Below are positions 1 through 9,949 of a DNA stretch of 64,000 bases, in pieces. Every line of letters begins with the position of its first letter. Within the stretch, counting starts at the first letter, position 1. The DNA comes from UBA6898 sp964461065 (lineage in GTDB: Bacteria; Nitrospirota; Thermodesulfovibrionia; Thermodesulfovibrionales; UBA6898), in contig CAYWRK010000001.1 of assembly GCA_964461065.1 (NCBI GenBank), forward strand, positions 124,001 to 188,000. Direction: 5' to 3'. The translations under genes were made by a program, and so were the position numbers. Below the pieces are notes generated by a model that was not told the origin of the DNA, did no database searches, and saw only the letters and a program-made list of their open reading frames with translations.

Positions 1-3000
1 TGCAGCCAGATAAGGCCGGTTGCTCGGTCAGAGACCGTGCCGTCTCCGTTTGCATGAAGGTCAGGATACATCAGCGCCTTTCCGCGCACACACCGTGTTA
101 ACGATGTTGTAGTAACATCATGACCATCCTCATGACCCATAAAGAAGTCGAGGTTCCATGCCATTCCTGCGATGTCCTTATATTCCGTATCTGTCCAGTA
201 AGGAGAAGCATCCACTGCAAGGAATGAGGTGCCCAGCGCCGGATTATAGATCCCAAAGTTAACAATGCTAAGAAGTTCCTTCTTGCTCGGCAGACGCCAA
301 TCAGGATAGAACCCCCCTGGATAAAGCCCAAGAGACATCCCTTCACAATACGCCTTGGCTGCTGCCTTTGTCCTCAGCACGTTATCATCGATCTTCTGCC
401 ACATCAGATGGGTATTATTATCGGTAACCGTGCCGTCACCATTGTCAGTAAAAGACATGGGGTTTGCAATATAATCTGCGTCTTCACCCGGGATAGGAGG
501 ATTGGTATAATGCAAAAGCTGACCTGTGTCAGGGAACTTAATCTCACACGCATCACCAATACCATCCCCATCCGTATCCGTCTGTTTAGGGTTATAGACC
601 AGCGGACAGTTGTCCAGCCCGTTTACTATGCCATCATTGTCCTTATCCGGATCGCAGGCATCACCGTCCTGGTCACCGTCAGTATTGAGCTGGTCACTAT
701 TAACGACAAGCGGGCAGTTGTCCACCCCATTTAATACGCCATCATTGTCCTTGTCCGCGTCACACGCATCACCAATTCCGTCCCCATCCGTGTCGAGCTG
801 ATCAGTGTTAGCCACCAGAGGACAATTATCCAACGTATCAGGAACAAGATCACCGTCATCATCTGAGTCAATCTGAGTAACAACAATTGCAGTATTGTTG
901 ACCTTGAAATCATCATTGGTGATGGAGCTTACGGTAACAGAATTGCTGATCAGTCCGGGACTGCTCGGGGCCTGAATAACAAGCGTAATTACAACAGTAC
1001 TGCCGCTTGCCATGGATCCGATATCACAGGTTACCTTTCCGGCTAAATCATCAATGCAAGTCCCGCCGGTACCTGATACAAAAGCAGTTCCAACAGGCAG
1101 TGCCTCAGACAGCACCACCCCTTCAGCATCAAACAGACCATTATTATGCACTGTCGCAATATAGGTTGCTTCCGCTTCCACAATTACCGGCGATGCTGGA
1201 CCGGTCGGGCCGGTCAGAGCTACAGAGAGTTCAGACTCTCCTAGTGACCCGGCGCGTCCGCCACGCACGCACCTGACGAGATAGCTGTCCGTCTTTGCCC
1301 CTGAGGTTACGCTTCCGAGATTGAAATCAGCTGCCCAGGCTTCAGCGTTCGTAGACTGCCTCGTTGTTGAAGACCAGTATCTGATGCTATCAGCACCTGT
1401 AAAGAGCAGATTAATCGCAGGAAGCGTCGTATCTTGGGCAGTTATTGAATGAAGTTCTTTTATGTTGGGAAGCCGCCAGTCATTCTGAAGCGGAGATACA
1501 GGCAAGGTGAGATTCTCACAATAGCCCAGAGCCTGTTCCCAAGTCTTTGGAGTATTATCATCCGACTGCTGCCATGTCAGACCAGTTGAATGATCAGTGA
1601 CTGTCCCGTCAGCATTGTCCGTAAAACTGCCATAGACAATTTCAGTTTCCCGAACGCAGCGGACCCTTTTCGGGTTACTCTTCGTATCAATATTCACCAA
1701 GCCATCCGCAAAATCAATTACCCATGCATCTAAAGGAGCGCTGCTGAAGGTATCGCCCGACCAGTATATCACCGGCTCCGTCCCTGGGAAATACAGCATA
1801 TCAACCGCAGGAGCGCTTTGACCGAAATCGACAATGCCCATAAGCTCCTTGATGGAAGGCATACGCCAGTCACCCTTAAAACCGCCGAGCATCAGCGCAG
1901 AGCAATAGGCTCCGGCATCGTCCCATACATAAGAGAGATTGTCATCTTCAGCCTGCCACATGAGATGGGTATTCTGGTCTGTTATGGTGCCGTCTCCATG
2001 ATCAATAAAGGATGGTGGATTTATCGTATAATCCGAGTCTCCACCGAATGTAGCGGTAAAGTTGGCGGTCTGACCGGTATCGGCAAGTCTGAATTCACAC
2101 GCATCACCCCTCCCATCTCCATCCGTATCGATCTGTGCCACGTTCGGCACCGAGGGACAATTGTCAATGCTGTCATCAATGCCGTCACCATCCCTGTCGG
2201 GGTCGCAGGCATCACCAACACCATCTCCATCGCTGTCAGCCTGTCCGGGATTCCAGACGAAATCACAATTGTCCATGACATCAGGGACTCCATCCTCATC
2301 AGAATCAAGGATGAAGGTGGCGGACACGATAATATCTGCGTTGATTAACACACTGCAGGTTCCTGTGCCGGAACACCCGCCTCCTGACCATCCCTCAAAG
2401 ACCGAGCCGATGCTCGGCACTGCCGTAAGAACAACCTCCGGCGGACCAATCGGATATAACTCGCTGTAATCGTTACTACCGGTGTCTATTCCGGCAGGGC
2501 TGCTTGTTACTGTTCCGGAACCGGTTCCTTTTAGTGAAACAGAAAGTGTCTGATGGTCATATCCTGCCACTGTGCTGAGAGAAACAGCGTTGTTCGAGGA
2601 GTCGCCATCATGTGTTAATGCTGTGACAACGGCGTTGTTCATGATCGTCCCTGGTGCTGACGGGGCTTTAATAACAATCGTCACGGTAACGTCAGAACCA
2701 GACAGGATATTCCCGATTGCACAAGTCATTGCGCCTGCGGAATTATCAATACAGCCACTTCCTCCTGTCCAGTTTCCTGAAACAAATGTGCCGGCAGAAT
2801 AGGTGTCTGTCAGAACAACATTATGCGCCTCAAAGGGTCCGTTATTGGAGACAGTTATCGAATAAGTAATATTGGTGTTCACAACAACCGGGTCAGGCGA
2901 ATCTGTTGCCGCAACCTTCAGAAGAGAGAGTTCTGCCTCTCCAATTGAACCCGATCTGCCTCCACGAACGCACCGGATGCTTTTTGAGCCAGACTTGAGT

Positions 3001-6000
3001 GCATAAGAAGTGCCGCCGCTTGCAAAATCAGCGAACCAGGCATTATCAACATATTCCGAACTGGTCGTTGATGACCAAAAACCGGTTGTATTTACTCCAT
3101 AGAATAAGGAATTATCAACTGCTGCATCATTGGAAGCAGAGGGCAGTGCATCATCAGCAATTGTCTCCAGTTCGCGTATATTCGGAGCTCTCCAGTCAGT
3201 TACTCCACTTGGGAAGTCGAGGTTCTCGCAATAGGAGATCGCCTGCTCCCATGTTCTGGATGTTGCAGGTGTCTGCTGCCACACAAGGCCCGTAGAATTG
3301 TCCAGTATTGTGCCGTTTCCGATATCATGGAAATTATCAAATGATAAGGGGGTATGCCTGACACATAAGACCCTGTATTTATTATCTTTTCTTGTAAAAG
3401 TGGTCTGCCCGCTGCCAAAATGCACTGCCCAGGCATTTATCTGGCCGTCAGCATATGTGGTAGCTGTCCAATAGTTCTGCGTATTCATGCCCGGGAAAAT
3501 TGACTTGTCAACAGCCGGGTTCTTGAACTGGTAATTCACTATGCTGAGCAGTTCCTTCTTCTTTGGCAGTCTCCAGTCAGAATATCCTCCAGCAACAAGA
3601 CTACCGCAAACGTCAAGCTTTGCATTTGGATTAAACGCATCTGAAATACCCATTGCCTCATACCAGTTGTAGTTTGTATCATCATCAGCCCTCTGCCACA
3701 TAAGATGCGTGTTCAGATCTGTTACTGTGCCGTTGCCGTTGTTTATAAGCGAAGGCGGGTAGATGAGATAATCTGAATCATCCCCGGTCACCGATGCATA
3801 GTGTGTTGTCTGGCCAGTATCAGGGAGCTTCAGATCACAGGCATCCCCTATCCCATCATCATCAGTATCAGCCTGGTCTGTGTTGGGAACATAAGGACAA
3901 TTATCAATTGAATCCCATATCAGGTCATTATCAAAGTCAGAATCATAGGCAAATATCGCAGTTACTGTAGTGTTTGCGTTGATCGTGACCTCACATGTAT
4001 CACCTTCCGGATCGCCCGTGCTGAGGCATCCGGCTCCTGACCATCCCACAAACCTGGTCTGTGTCGCATCAGGAGGAGATACGGAAGGCCGATTCGGCGT
4101 TGCGGTAAGGATAACCTTTTCCTCGAATGCATAGATGTCAAAACATGCATCCTGCTGGTCTCCCGGACAGTTAATCATGTTTCCGTCACCATCTATACCG
4201 TCATGGTCTGCTGTCACCTGTCCCGGCACACCACCCTGCACCACAACCGTCAATACTGCTTCACGGCCGCCCCGGACACAACGGACATAGTTTGTTTCGT
4301 TCTTGTAAAACGGATATGAATAGCCATAGTCAAAATAGATGCCCCATGCAATAGTTTTATCAGCAACATTCGTTGTAGATGACCAGAACTTTGAAGTATC
4401 GTTCTCATCGAGGAAGCCCCGGAAAACAGTCGTATCGCGGGTATCGATTGCAGGGTTGGCCATTTCAAGGCTGGTTATGGACGCAAGCTCCTTAATATTA
4501 GGGAGTCTCCAGTCAGAACGTAGCGCCGTCCCTCCTGCCATATTCAGGTCAACCTTGGTTATGTTCCCTGATACTGAGCTGATTACCGGGAAGGTGTTCG
4601 GTCCAGTCCCTGTCAGCGCTGCAGCACTGATCGTAATAATAGGGCCTGAAGATGTTGCCGTATACTCAGGCGTAGAATTATAAGCATTGATATTGGCTGC
4701 AACAGCAGTTGCCAACTGCTGAAGGTTCGTTGTAAATACCACCGGCGACCCGATATCCATTATCTGTTCGCCATTCACCGTAATGCCGGTCACCGAACCA
4801 GAGGTGCCGGTCAAAAAGCGAACTGATCCTGTTGCCACAGTCTGGCTTAACTGACGATTCTCGCAATAGCTCGTAGCAGCCGGCCAGTCCAGAGGAGTGG
4901 AGAAGCCCCGCTCCCACATAAGGTTTGTCCCTTTGTCAAGCACCCAATCGTCAGATGTATCACCGGGAGTGCCATTGTCAAACATGGCATACTCGTTGAA
5001 ATGGAGGGGATTCCCTCTAACGCATTTCACATATGTTTTGCTTGACTTGCCGACAGGGAGAAACGTTCCGGTAGCAAAGTTAACATTCCATGCTATATCA
5101 GAGGAAAGGGCAAATGAATCAGATGACCAGTAATCCGTCTGCGTTGAGAGAAATACTGAGGTATCAATCGACATATTGTCTGCACGCTCTGCATAATCCA
5201 TCAAGGTAACAAGTTCCTTCATGGAAGGGAGTCTCCAATCGTCATACTCATTCAGAGTAAGGTTGCCGCAGATATTCACGACGCCACCCGGATTATCATG
5301 CTGATCTGCAGTTGCATGACCGCTCGCCTGGTTCCAGGTATAGGTCTGGGTTCCGGTCATCTGCTGCCACATCAGCCCGGTAACATTATCGATTACCGTG
5401 CCTCTGTCCACCGTGAAAGAAGTGGGTTTGATCAGATAACTGCCGTCCTGGGCCAGTACTGTGCCTGCTGTTGGACATGGTATAGGTGCACCTGCAACAC
5501 TATAGCAGATAGTCTGGCCTGTATCAGGAAGGTTCACCTGACATGCATCACCCCTGCCGTCATGATCAGAATCCATTTGATCAGGATTGTTTACCGTAGG
5601 ACAATTATCCTGCAGATCTGCAACACCGTCGCCGTCTTTATCACCGTCGCAGGCATCACCAATGCCATTGCCGTCGGCATCGGCCTGGTCAGGATTAGAA
5701 ACATTCGGGCAGTTATCATCACAATTAATCGTATTGCCGCCCCTGCATGTATTGTCACCCGGAGTGCCACTCAAGTCACCGTCATCTGCAATGCCGTCGC
5801 TGTCAGTGTCCTGACCAAAGATCGCGTTGACCACACGGTTTGAGGTCATCAACAGCGTACATGTTATTGAAGAGCCGCTGCAGGCCCCTGTCCAGCCGAT
5901 AAAGGTCGAGACGAGATCATTCGGAGTTGCCTCGAGCGTTATGGTATCGTTTTTTGTATAGATCTCAGAGCATGCTCCAGTGCATGAGATAGCAGGCCCA

Positions 6001-6953
6001 GACGGGATAACGGATGTTGAACGGATAGTCCCGCTTCCTGTTCCGAGCTTGTTTACATTCAACGTGAAGTCATTATCTATGATCGTGACCGTAGCTGTAT
6101 CAACGAAGACCAGCCCATTTGATGAACTGATATGAACAGTGAATGTTTCGTTACCTTCCGCCTCATGGTCATTTCTGATCGGTATTCTGATTTCGGTAGA
6201 AGGTGTATTGGGAGAGATGGAGCCTGACAACGGCAACGCAATAGTGCCGCCGATGGTATAATCATCCGAGGTTCCGCTGACACTGCCGATGGCTGTGCCA
6301 TCCGCAGTATAATAGCTGAAGTGCACGGTCTCGTTAGTCGTCTTGCTTAATGATACGGTAAGCACTGCATCACCAGCATCTTCATTAACAGAAACATCTG
6401 CAATGCTCAGGATTGGCCTCTTTTTCAAACCATATTCCTCGCCATTAATTGGGTCAGCACCTTTCCTGCCTGTCAGTTTTATCCAGCCGAGGTTTTCGGA
6501 CCAGACAGCACCGGTGAATTTTTCTTTATTAGGATCGTCTAAAACATTATACTTCGCCGACACAACAGGAGGGCACAGCTCAGTACATGAAGGATTGAAG
6601 TTGATCCATCCTGCAAGTTCGCTCCATCCATAACCTGATAGCAGGCCAGTTACAAGGTTGACATTGACACCCCAGTTAGTCCCATTTGAGTTGGTATAAG
6701 GACCGGCAGAACCATACCCGAGCTGTATCCAGCCGACATTTTCAGCCCATATATACCCAGTCAGATAGCCGGTGCTGCTGTCAACAATCTGCATGCCTTC
6801 AGCTGCATTGAGCCAACCGGCTGTCTCAGACCATGCAAAGCCGCTGACATTAGTGCCCGGAAGCGGAGCTGCTGATGCAACAACCGGCAGCAGGAGCACC
6901 AACATCATGGTCACTATGAGTAATCTTCTATATCTGGCTTGGGCTGTTTTCAT
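1..6953 (-). CDS. giant modular secreted protein (GW-type repeats, Calx-beta, TSP3, DUF1566, DUF11, InlB-like), 3' end outside window
   Basis: I read one open frame of more than 2317 codons with no stop from the ATG at 6953 to the window edge, so the C terminus is missing. The start has AAGGAG a few bases upstream and opens with a Sec signal peptide (RRLLIVTMMLVLLLPVVASA). Approximate order: WSE.AGW-type repeats (residues 30-170), a Calx-beta domain (180-290), an InlB B-repeat-like domain (300-375), calcium-binding thrombospondin type 3 repeats (DNCPNVSNPDQ, 380-470), then cassettes of TSP3, paired DUF1566/Lcl C-terminal domains, DUF11 and InlB-like units. Seven DWRLP-type DUF1566 cores are visible (near 5230, 4505, 3570, 3190, 1865, 1480, 300) and an eighth begins at the edge. 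It is the last visible gene of the secreted-protein operon. A role in adhesion or as a surface matrix is inferred; no enzyme motif is seen. Confidence 0.85.
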   Translation of the reverse strand, partial: MKTAQARYRRLLIVTMMLVLLLPVVASAAPLPGTNVSGFAWSETAGWLNAAEGMQIVDSSTGYLTGYIWAENVGWIQLGYGSAGPYTNSNGTNWGVNVNLVTGLLSGYGWSELAGWINFNPSCTELCPPVVSAKYNVLDDPNKEKFTGAVWSENLGWIKLTGRKGADPINGEEYGLKKRPILSIADVSVNEDAGDAVLTVSLSKTTNETVHFSYYTADGTAIGSVSGTSDDYTIGGTIALPLSGSISPNTPSTEIRIPIRNDHEAEGNETFTVHISSSNGLVFVDTATVTIIDNDFTLNVNKLGTGSGTIRSTSVIPSGPAISCTGACSEIYTKNDTITLEATPNDLVSTFIGWTGACSGSSITCTLLMTSNRVVNAIFGQDTDSDGIADDGDLSGTPGDNTCRGGNTINCDDNCPNVSNPDQADADGNGIGDACDGDKDGDGVADLQDNCPTVNNPDQMDSDHDGRGDACQVNLPDTGQTICYSVAGAPIPCPTAGTVLAQDGSYLIKPTSFTVDRGTVIDNVTGLMWQQMTGTQTYTWNQASGHATADQHDNPGGVVNICGNLTLNEYDDWRLPSMKELVTLMDYAERADNMSIDTSVFLSTQTDYWSSDSFALSSDIAWNVNFATGTFLPVGKSSKTYVKCVRGNPLHFNEYAMFDNGTPGDTSDDWVLDKGTNLMWERGFSTPLDWPAATSYCENRQLSQTVATGSVRFLTGTSGSVTGITVNGEQIMDIGSPVVFTTNLQQLATAVAANINAYNSTPEYTATSSGPIITISAAALTGTGPNTFPVISSVSGNITKVDLNMAGGTALRSDWRLPNIKELASITSLEMANPAIDTRDTTVFRGFLDENDTSKFWSSTTNVADKTIAWGIYFDYGYSYPFYKNETNYVRCVRGGREAVLTVVVQGGVPGQVTADHDGIDGDGNMINCPGDQQDACFDIYAFEEKVILTATPNRPSVSPPDATQTRFVGWSGAGCLSTGDPEGDTCEVTINANTTVTAIFAYDSDFDNDLIWDSIDNCPYVPNTDQADTDDDGIGDACDLKLPDTGQTTHYASVTGDDSDYLIYPPSLINNGNGTVTDLNTHLMWQRADDDTNYNWYEAMGISDAFNPNAKLDVCGSLVAGGYSDWRLPKKKELLSIVNYQFKNPAVDKSIFPGMNTQNYWTATTYADGQINAWAVHFGSGQTTFTRKDNKYRVLCVRHTPLSFDNFHDIGNGTILDNSTGLVWQQTPATSRTWEQAISYCENLDFPSGVTDWRAPNIRELETIADDALPSASNDAAVDNSLFYGVNTTGFWSSTTSSEYVDNAWFADFASGGTSYALKSGSKSIRCVRGGRSGSIGEAELSLLKVAATDSPDPVVVNTNITYSITVSNNGPFEAHNVVLTDTYSAGTFVSGNWTGGSGCIDNSAGAMTCAIGNILSGSDVTVTIVIKAPSAPGTIMNNAVVTALTHDGDSSNNAVSLSTVAGYDHQTLSVSLKGTGSGTVTSSPAGIDTGSNDYSELYPIGPPEVVLTAVPSIGSVFEGWSGGGCSGTGTCSVLINADIIVSATFILDSDEDGVPDVMDNCDFVWNPGQADSDGDGVGDACDPDRDGDGIDDSIDNCPSVPNVAQIDTDGDGRGDACEFRLADTGQTANFTATFGGDSDYTINPPSFIDHGDGTITDQNTHLMWQAEDDNLSYVWDDAGAYCSALMLGGFKGDWRMPSIKELMGIVDFGQSAPAVDMLYFPGTEPVIYWSGDTFSSAPLDAWVIDFADGLVNIDTKSNPKRVRCVRETEIVYGSFTDNADGTVTDHSTGLTWQQSDDNTPKTWEQALGYCENLTLPVSPLQNDWRLPNIKELHSITAQDTTLPAINLLFTGADSIRYWSSTTRQSTNAEAWAADFNLGSVTSGAKTDSYLVRCVRGGRAGSLGESELSVALTGPTGPASPVIVEAEATYIATVHNNGLFDAEGVVLSEALPVGTAFVSGTGGTCIDDLAGKVTCDIGSMASGSTVVITLVIQAPSSPGLISNSVTVSSITNDDFKVNNTAIVVTQIDSDDDGDLVPDTLDNCPLVANTDQLDTDGDGIGDACDADKDNDGVLNGVDNCPLVVNSDQLNTDGDQDGDACDPDKDNDGIVNGLDNCPLVYNPKQTDTDGDGIGDACEIKFPDTGQLLHYTNPPIPGEDADYIANPMSFTDNGDGTVTDNNTHLMWQKIDDNVLRTKAAAKAYCEGMSLGLYPGGFYPDWRLPSKKELLSIVNFGIYNPALGTSFLAVDASPYWTDTEYKDIAGMAWNLDFFMGHEDGHDVTTTSLTRCVRGKALMYPDLHANGDGTVSDRATGLIWL

Positions 6954-7052
6954 AAAAGCTCCTTATCATAATCATAGGTCTTTAAAGTCATAAGCTATTA
7001 ACTTCATGTCCTGTTGACGTTTTCAGGCAAAACATATAATGAATAATCCTTC

Positions 7053-8423
7053 TCAGTTGACAGTAATATTGAAAGTGTTAGGGCCGATTGGGGCGCCTAT
7101 TACCCCATCAGCAAAGGTAAAGCTAAATGAATCAGAACCAGTGGTTCCGCCCGCGTTATAACGTATCCTGCAGTTGTTTATGTCATCCTGAAGAAACGTA
7201 TTTGTCGCTGTTATAGCAGTCCAGGATCCCGTAATACAGGCAGAAGCACACGTACTGGCTCCTCTATACTCCAGACTGCCTCTTGTAAGTCCGCCCGCCT
7301 GACGCGTAAACGTCAGCTCTGCAGCAGTGTTATCAACGTCTGTGACCTGAAGCGAGGTATTCCTGATAAAGGAACAGGTCGAGTTTGTGACAGTAAGGCC
7401 CGTGTTCGTCGCAAGGACAGGAGCGTCATTGACTGCCGTTATGGTAATACTGATGGTTGCACTTGTTGAATTTACTGTTCCATCATTTACCCTAAACGAA
7501 AAATCGTTAGAAACATTTGCCTGGGTCGGTGGCTCGTACGCTGATACGTCAAGTATGAAGGCGTTTGCATTAGGAATGATCGTAACTGTACCGTGAGGGG
7601 GTGCAGCAACAATACTGTAAGTCAGGGTGCTACCTTCAGGATCAGTTCCGACAAGGTTCCCGTAGAGTATCCCGTTTTCGGTTACAGTGAATGATCCGGC
7701 TGAGGCAGATGGTGCATCGTTTACAGCATTTACAGTTACCGTAACCGTGCCTGTGTCTGTTAAGCTTCCATCACTCACCGTATATTGGAACGAGTCCTTG
7801 CCGCTGAAATTAAGAGGAGGGGTATACGAGAGAGTCTGGGTAGATGGAACTCTGGCCACTGTACCCCCATTGGCTGATGTTGTATTGAAAGAGGATACGG
7901 TCAATGTATCGAAATCAGCATCAGTATCGTTTGAAAGGACACTTATCGGTGTTAGTAGTGTGTCTTCATTTGTGCTAACGCTGTCATCCACTGCAACGGG
8001 CCGTCTGTTGCATGTACGATTACCTGTTATCAGACCCCAGCCTCCGGTGCGAAGACCCCAGAAGGTCTTAGTATTGCAGACCTCAGTCTGTAAAGCGCCG
8101 TTTGTGTTATCCAGCGCAGGGAGTAGGCCCATAATGTCGTTAAGAGGATAATCTGTCGTGCCTATTATTGTCGGACTGATCGCTCCGACCGGGGGCTCAG
8201 CAAAGGGTGTGGCAGGAAGCGGAGTCCCTGCAGTACCGTTGTTTAATCGGTCGTAGATATTCTTTAACGTATATCTTGGTGTACTCTGCGCCCCCGGACC
8301 TGCCGGTGCATTAAGCGAACCGGCAAAGACCGCTGCAGGGCAGAGCAGCCCAAGCAGAAGCAATACAGTTATTCCATATGTTGCCAACCGTGAAGATTTT
8401 GTAATATTTCGGGTCCTATCCAT
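7053..8423 (-). CDS. secreted cadherin/Ig-like repeat protein
   Basis: A 456-residue protein with a signal peptide (ITVLLLLGLLCPAAVFAGS) starts at an ATG preceded by GGGAGG. After a proline-rich stretch come a bacterial Ig/cadherin-like domain (NEDTLLTPISVLSNDTDAD, about residues 150-230), a second cadherin-like unit (NDAPSASAGSFTVTENG, 235-330) and a third incomplete unit (NDAPVLATNTG onward, 335-456). The chain ends in a beta-strand (FNITVN) without an anchor. Such VCBS/cadherin-like repeats usually serve calcium-stabilised adhesion in secreted proteins. The gene lies about 100 bp upstream of the DUF1566 giant and about 150 bp after the MopE-like gene, on the same strand, so co-transcription is likely. 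The precise function is unknown. Confidence 0.8.
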   Translation of the reverse strand: MDRTRNITKSSRLATYGITVLLLLGLLCPAAVFAGSLNAPAGPGAQSTPRYTLKNIYDRLNNGTAGTPLPATPFAEPPVGAISPTIIGTTDYPLNDIMGLLPALDNTNGALQTEVCNTKTFWGLRTGGWGLITGNRTCNRRPVAVDDSVSTNEDTLLTPISVLSNDTDADFDTLTVSSFNTTSANGGTVARVPSTQTLSYTPPLNFSGKDSFQYTVSDGSLTDTGTVTVTVNAVNDAPSASAGSFTVTENGILYGNLVGTDPEGSTLTYSIVAAPPHGTVTIIPNANAFILDVSAYEPPTQANVSNDFSFRVNDGTVNSTSATISITITAVNDAPVLATNTGLTVTNSTCSFIRNTSLQVTDVDNTAAELTFTRQAGGLTRGSLEYRGASTCASACITGSWTAITATNTFLQDDINNCRIRYNAGGTTGSDSFSFTFADGVIGAPIGPNTFNITVN

Positions 8424-8569
8424 TGCAGCCTCCCTTTGCTAATACGATTTTATATGCTGTCAGCCGTATGCCTGATTCCATTATTCCGTCAATCCATTTT
8501 TCCGTAAGATCTGCTTCAGCTATCACCGATTCTCTCATTTCAATACCTATTTCTTGAAGCATCATAATG

Positions 8570-9897
8570 CTATTGACCAACTGGCACTTTCACAAATGCC
8601 TGTCCGAGAGCCGTGGTGTAAAGCAAATATGCTGCTGATTCTGCTTCATCAAATACCATTGTAATATCCGATGCTTCTCCCTCGGACGAAATCCGGAGAG
8701 GGTTAGTAATAATCCTTGCTGTTGTTGCCGTAAGACGCTGGCCTGCAGAGTCAAGCACTTCCAGATACACTGAATAGAGACCTGTATCTTCTCTCACCGT
8801 ATAAGCCCTGATGATCCAGTTCTTTCCATTAAGGTAATGACTGTTACGGCACATCTTTCCATCATCACCAATACACTGATTATCGGCTACGCCGTCACAG
8901 TCATTGTCCTTCCCGTCACATATCTCGACTGCACCCGGATGAACAGAGGCATTGCCATCGTCACAGTCAGATTTGCTGGTGACATATCCGGCAGGCGTGA
9001 TACAGGCTATGACTGCAACCGCTGGATTTCCATAACCATCGCTATCAGCGTCTCTATAAAATGTCGCACCGGAATAAATTGAGGCATCATTGTCATTACA
9101 GTCAGTATTGTTGGATACATATCCGACAGGCGTGATACAGGCTATGACTGCAACCGCTGGATTTCCATAACCATCGCTATCNNNNNNNNNNNNNNNNNNN
9201 NNNNNNNNNNNNNNNNNNNNNNNNNNNNNNNNNNNNNNNNNNNNNNNNNNNNNNNNNNNNNNNNNNNNNNNNNNNNNNNNNCAGGCGTGATACAGGCTAT
9301 GACTGCAACCGCTGGATTTCCATAACCATCGCTATCAGCGTCTCTATAAAATGCATTACCGGAATGGATTGAAGCGTCATTGTCGTTACAATCCTCAGCG
9401 GTGGAAATCAACTCACTTCCAGTTTTGTACCCAACTGGCCTGACACAGGAAGTTGTGATCCCCGGACCAGGGTAACCGTCATTGTCAGCATCCTGATAGA
9501 AGGTTGTCTGTTCTAAGCAGTCATCAAGTGGTATTTTCATGACCGAGCCGCGCGGCCCGATGGTGGTAGTCGCAACACGCTTACCGTTTAGAAAAATACT
9601 TGCAGACTCACCCGGGAGAGCGGCCAATGGATCACGCGGGATCTGAGAATCTATCGGCACACGCAGGATAAATGTGTTCAGAGCACTCTTATTGGTACCT
9701 AACAAAAAGCGTGCGATGGGAATATTACTGCCGTTTATTAACAGCGTAACCTCTCCGCTCGTGACCGGCTGCCCATTGAGCGTCATGGTTCCATAAAATA
9801 TATTGTCCGGCTCCGTCAGTTTCGTAAAGCCTGTCCCGGCAGTAAACAGTACACAGCCCAGTATCAGCAGACAGATTCCTATCCTATTCGTCCTCAT
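8570..9897 (-). CDS. MopE-like secreted protein with putative metal-binding repeats, interrupted by a scaffold gap
   Basis: Two open segments flank 100 Ns and encode the same repeat family, so I treat them as one gene. I chose the ATG at 9897 (GGGGTGA upstream, followed at once by signal peptide IGICLLILGCVLFTAGTG); an ATG at 9948 is also in frame. The N-terminal part has a short beta domain, then repeats of the type FYRDADSDGYGNPAV, ITPxGYV, DCNDND, ending with EICDGKDNDCDGVADNQC. This is the putative metal-binding motif of the Methylococcus MopE family. Repeats are 135 bp (45 residues). A C-terminal beta domain (residues from 8854 to the stop at 8570) follows. The frame changes across the Ns because the gap size is arbitrary, so this is not evidence of a pseudogene. 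Metal binding is inferred from the family only. Confidence 0.75.
9182..9281. other. assembly gap (100 Ns)
   Basis: Exactly 100 unknown bases sit inside the tandem 135-bp repeats of the MopE-like gene. The same sequence that ends at 9181 reappears starting at 9282, so the assembler stopped in near-identical repeats. The gap length is a placeholder. Confidence 0.98.
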
Positions 9898-9949
9898 TGC
9901 TTTCACCCCGCCTTCTGGATTCTCTCTGTATAGTAGTAGCTTTTTCATC

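Noticed and set aside
408..2469. Several plus-strand frames of 60-180 codons
   Set aside because: They lie antisense to the continuous minus-strand giant frame. Their sequences are compositional shadows of its repeats and lack SD sites.
8992..9353. CRISPR-like array
   Set aside because: Repeats are 135 bp, coding and lack unique spacers, so this is a protein repeat.
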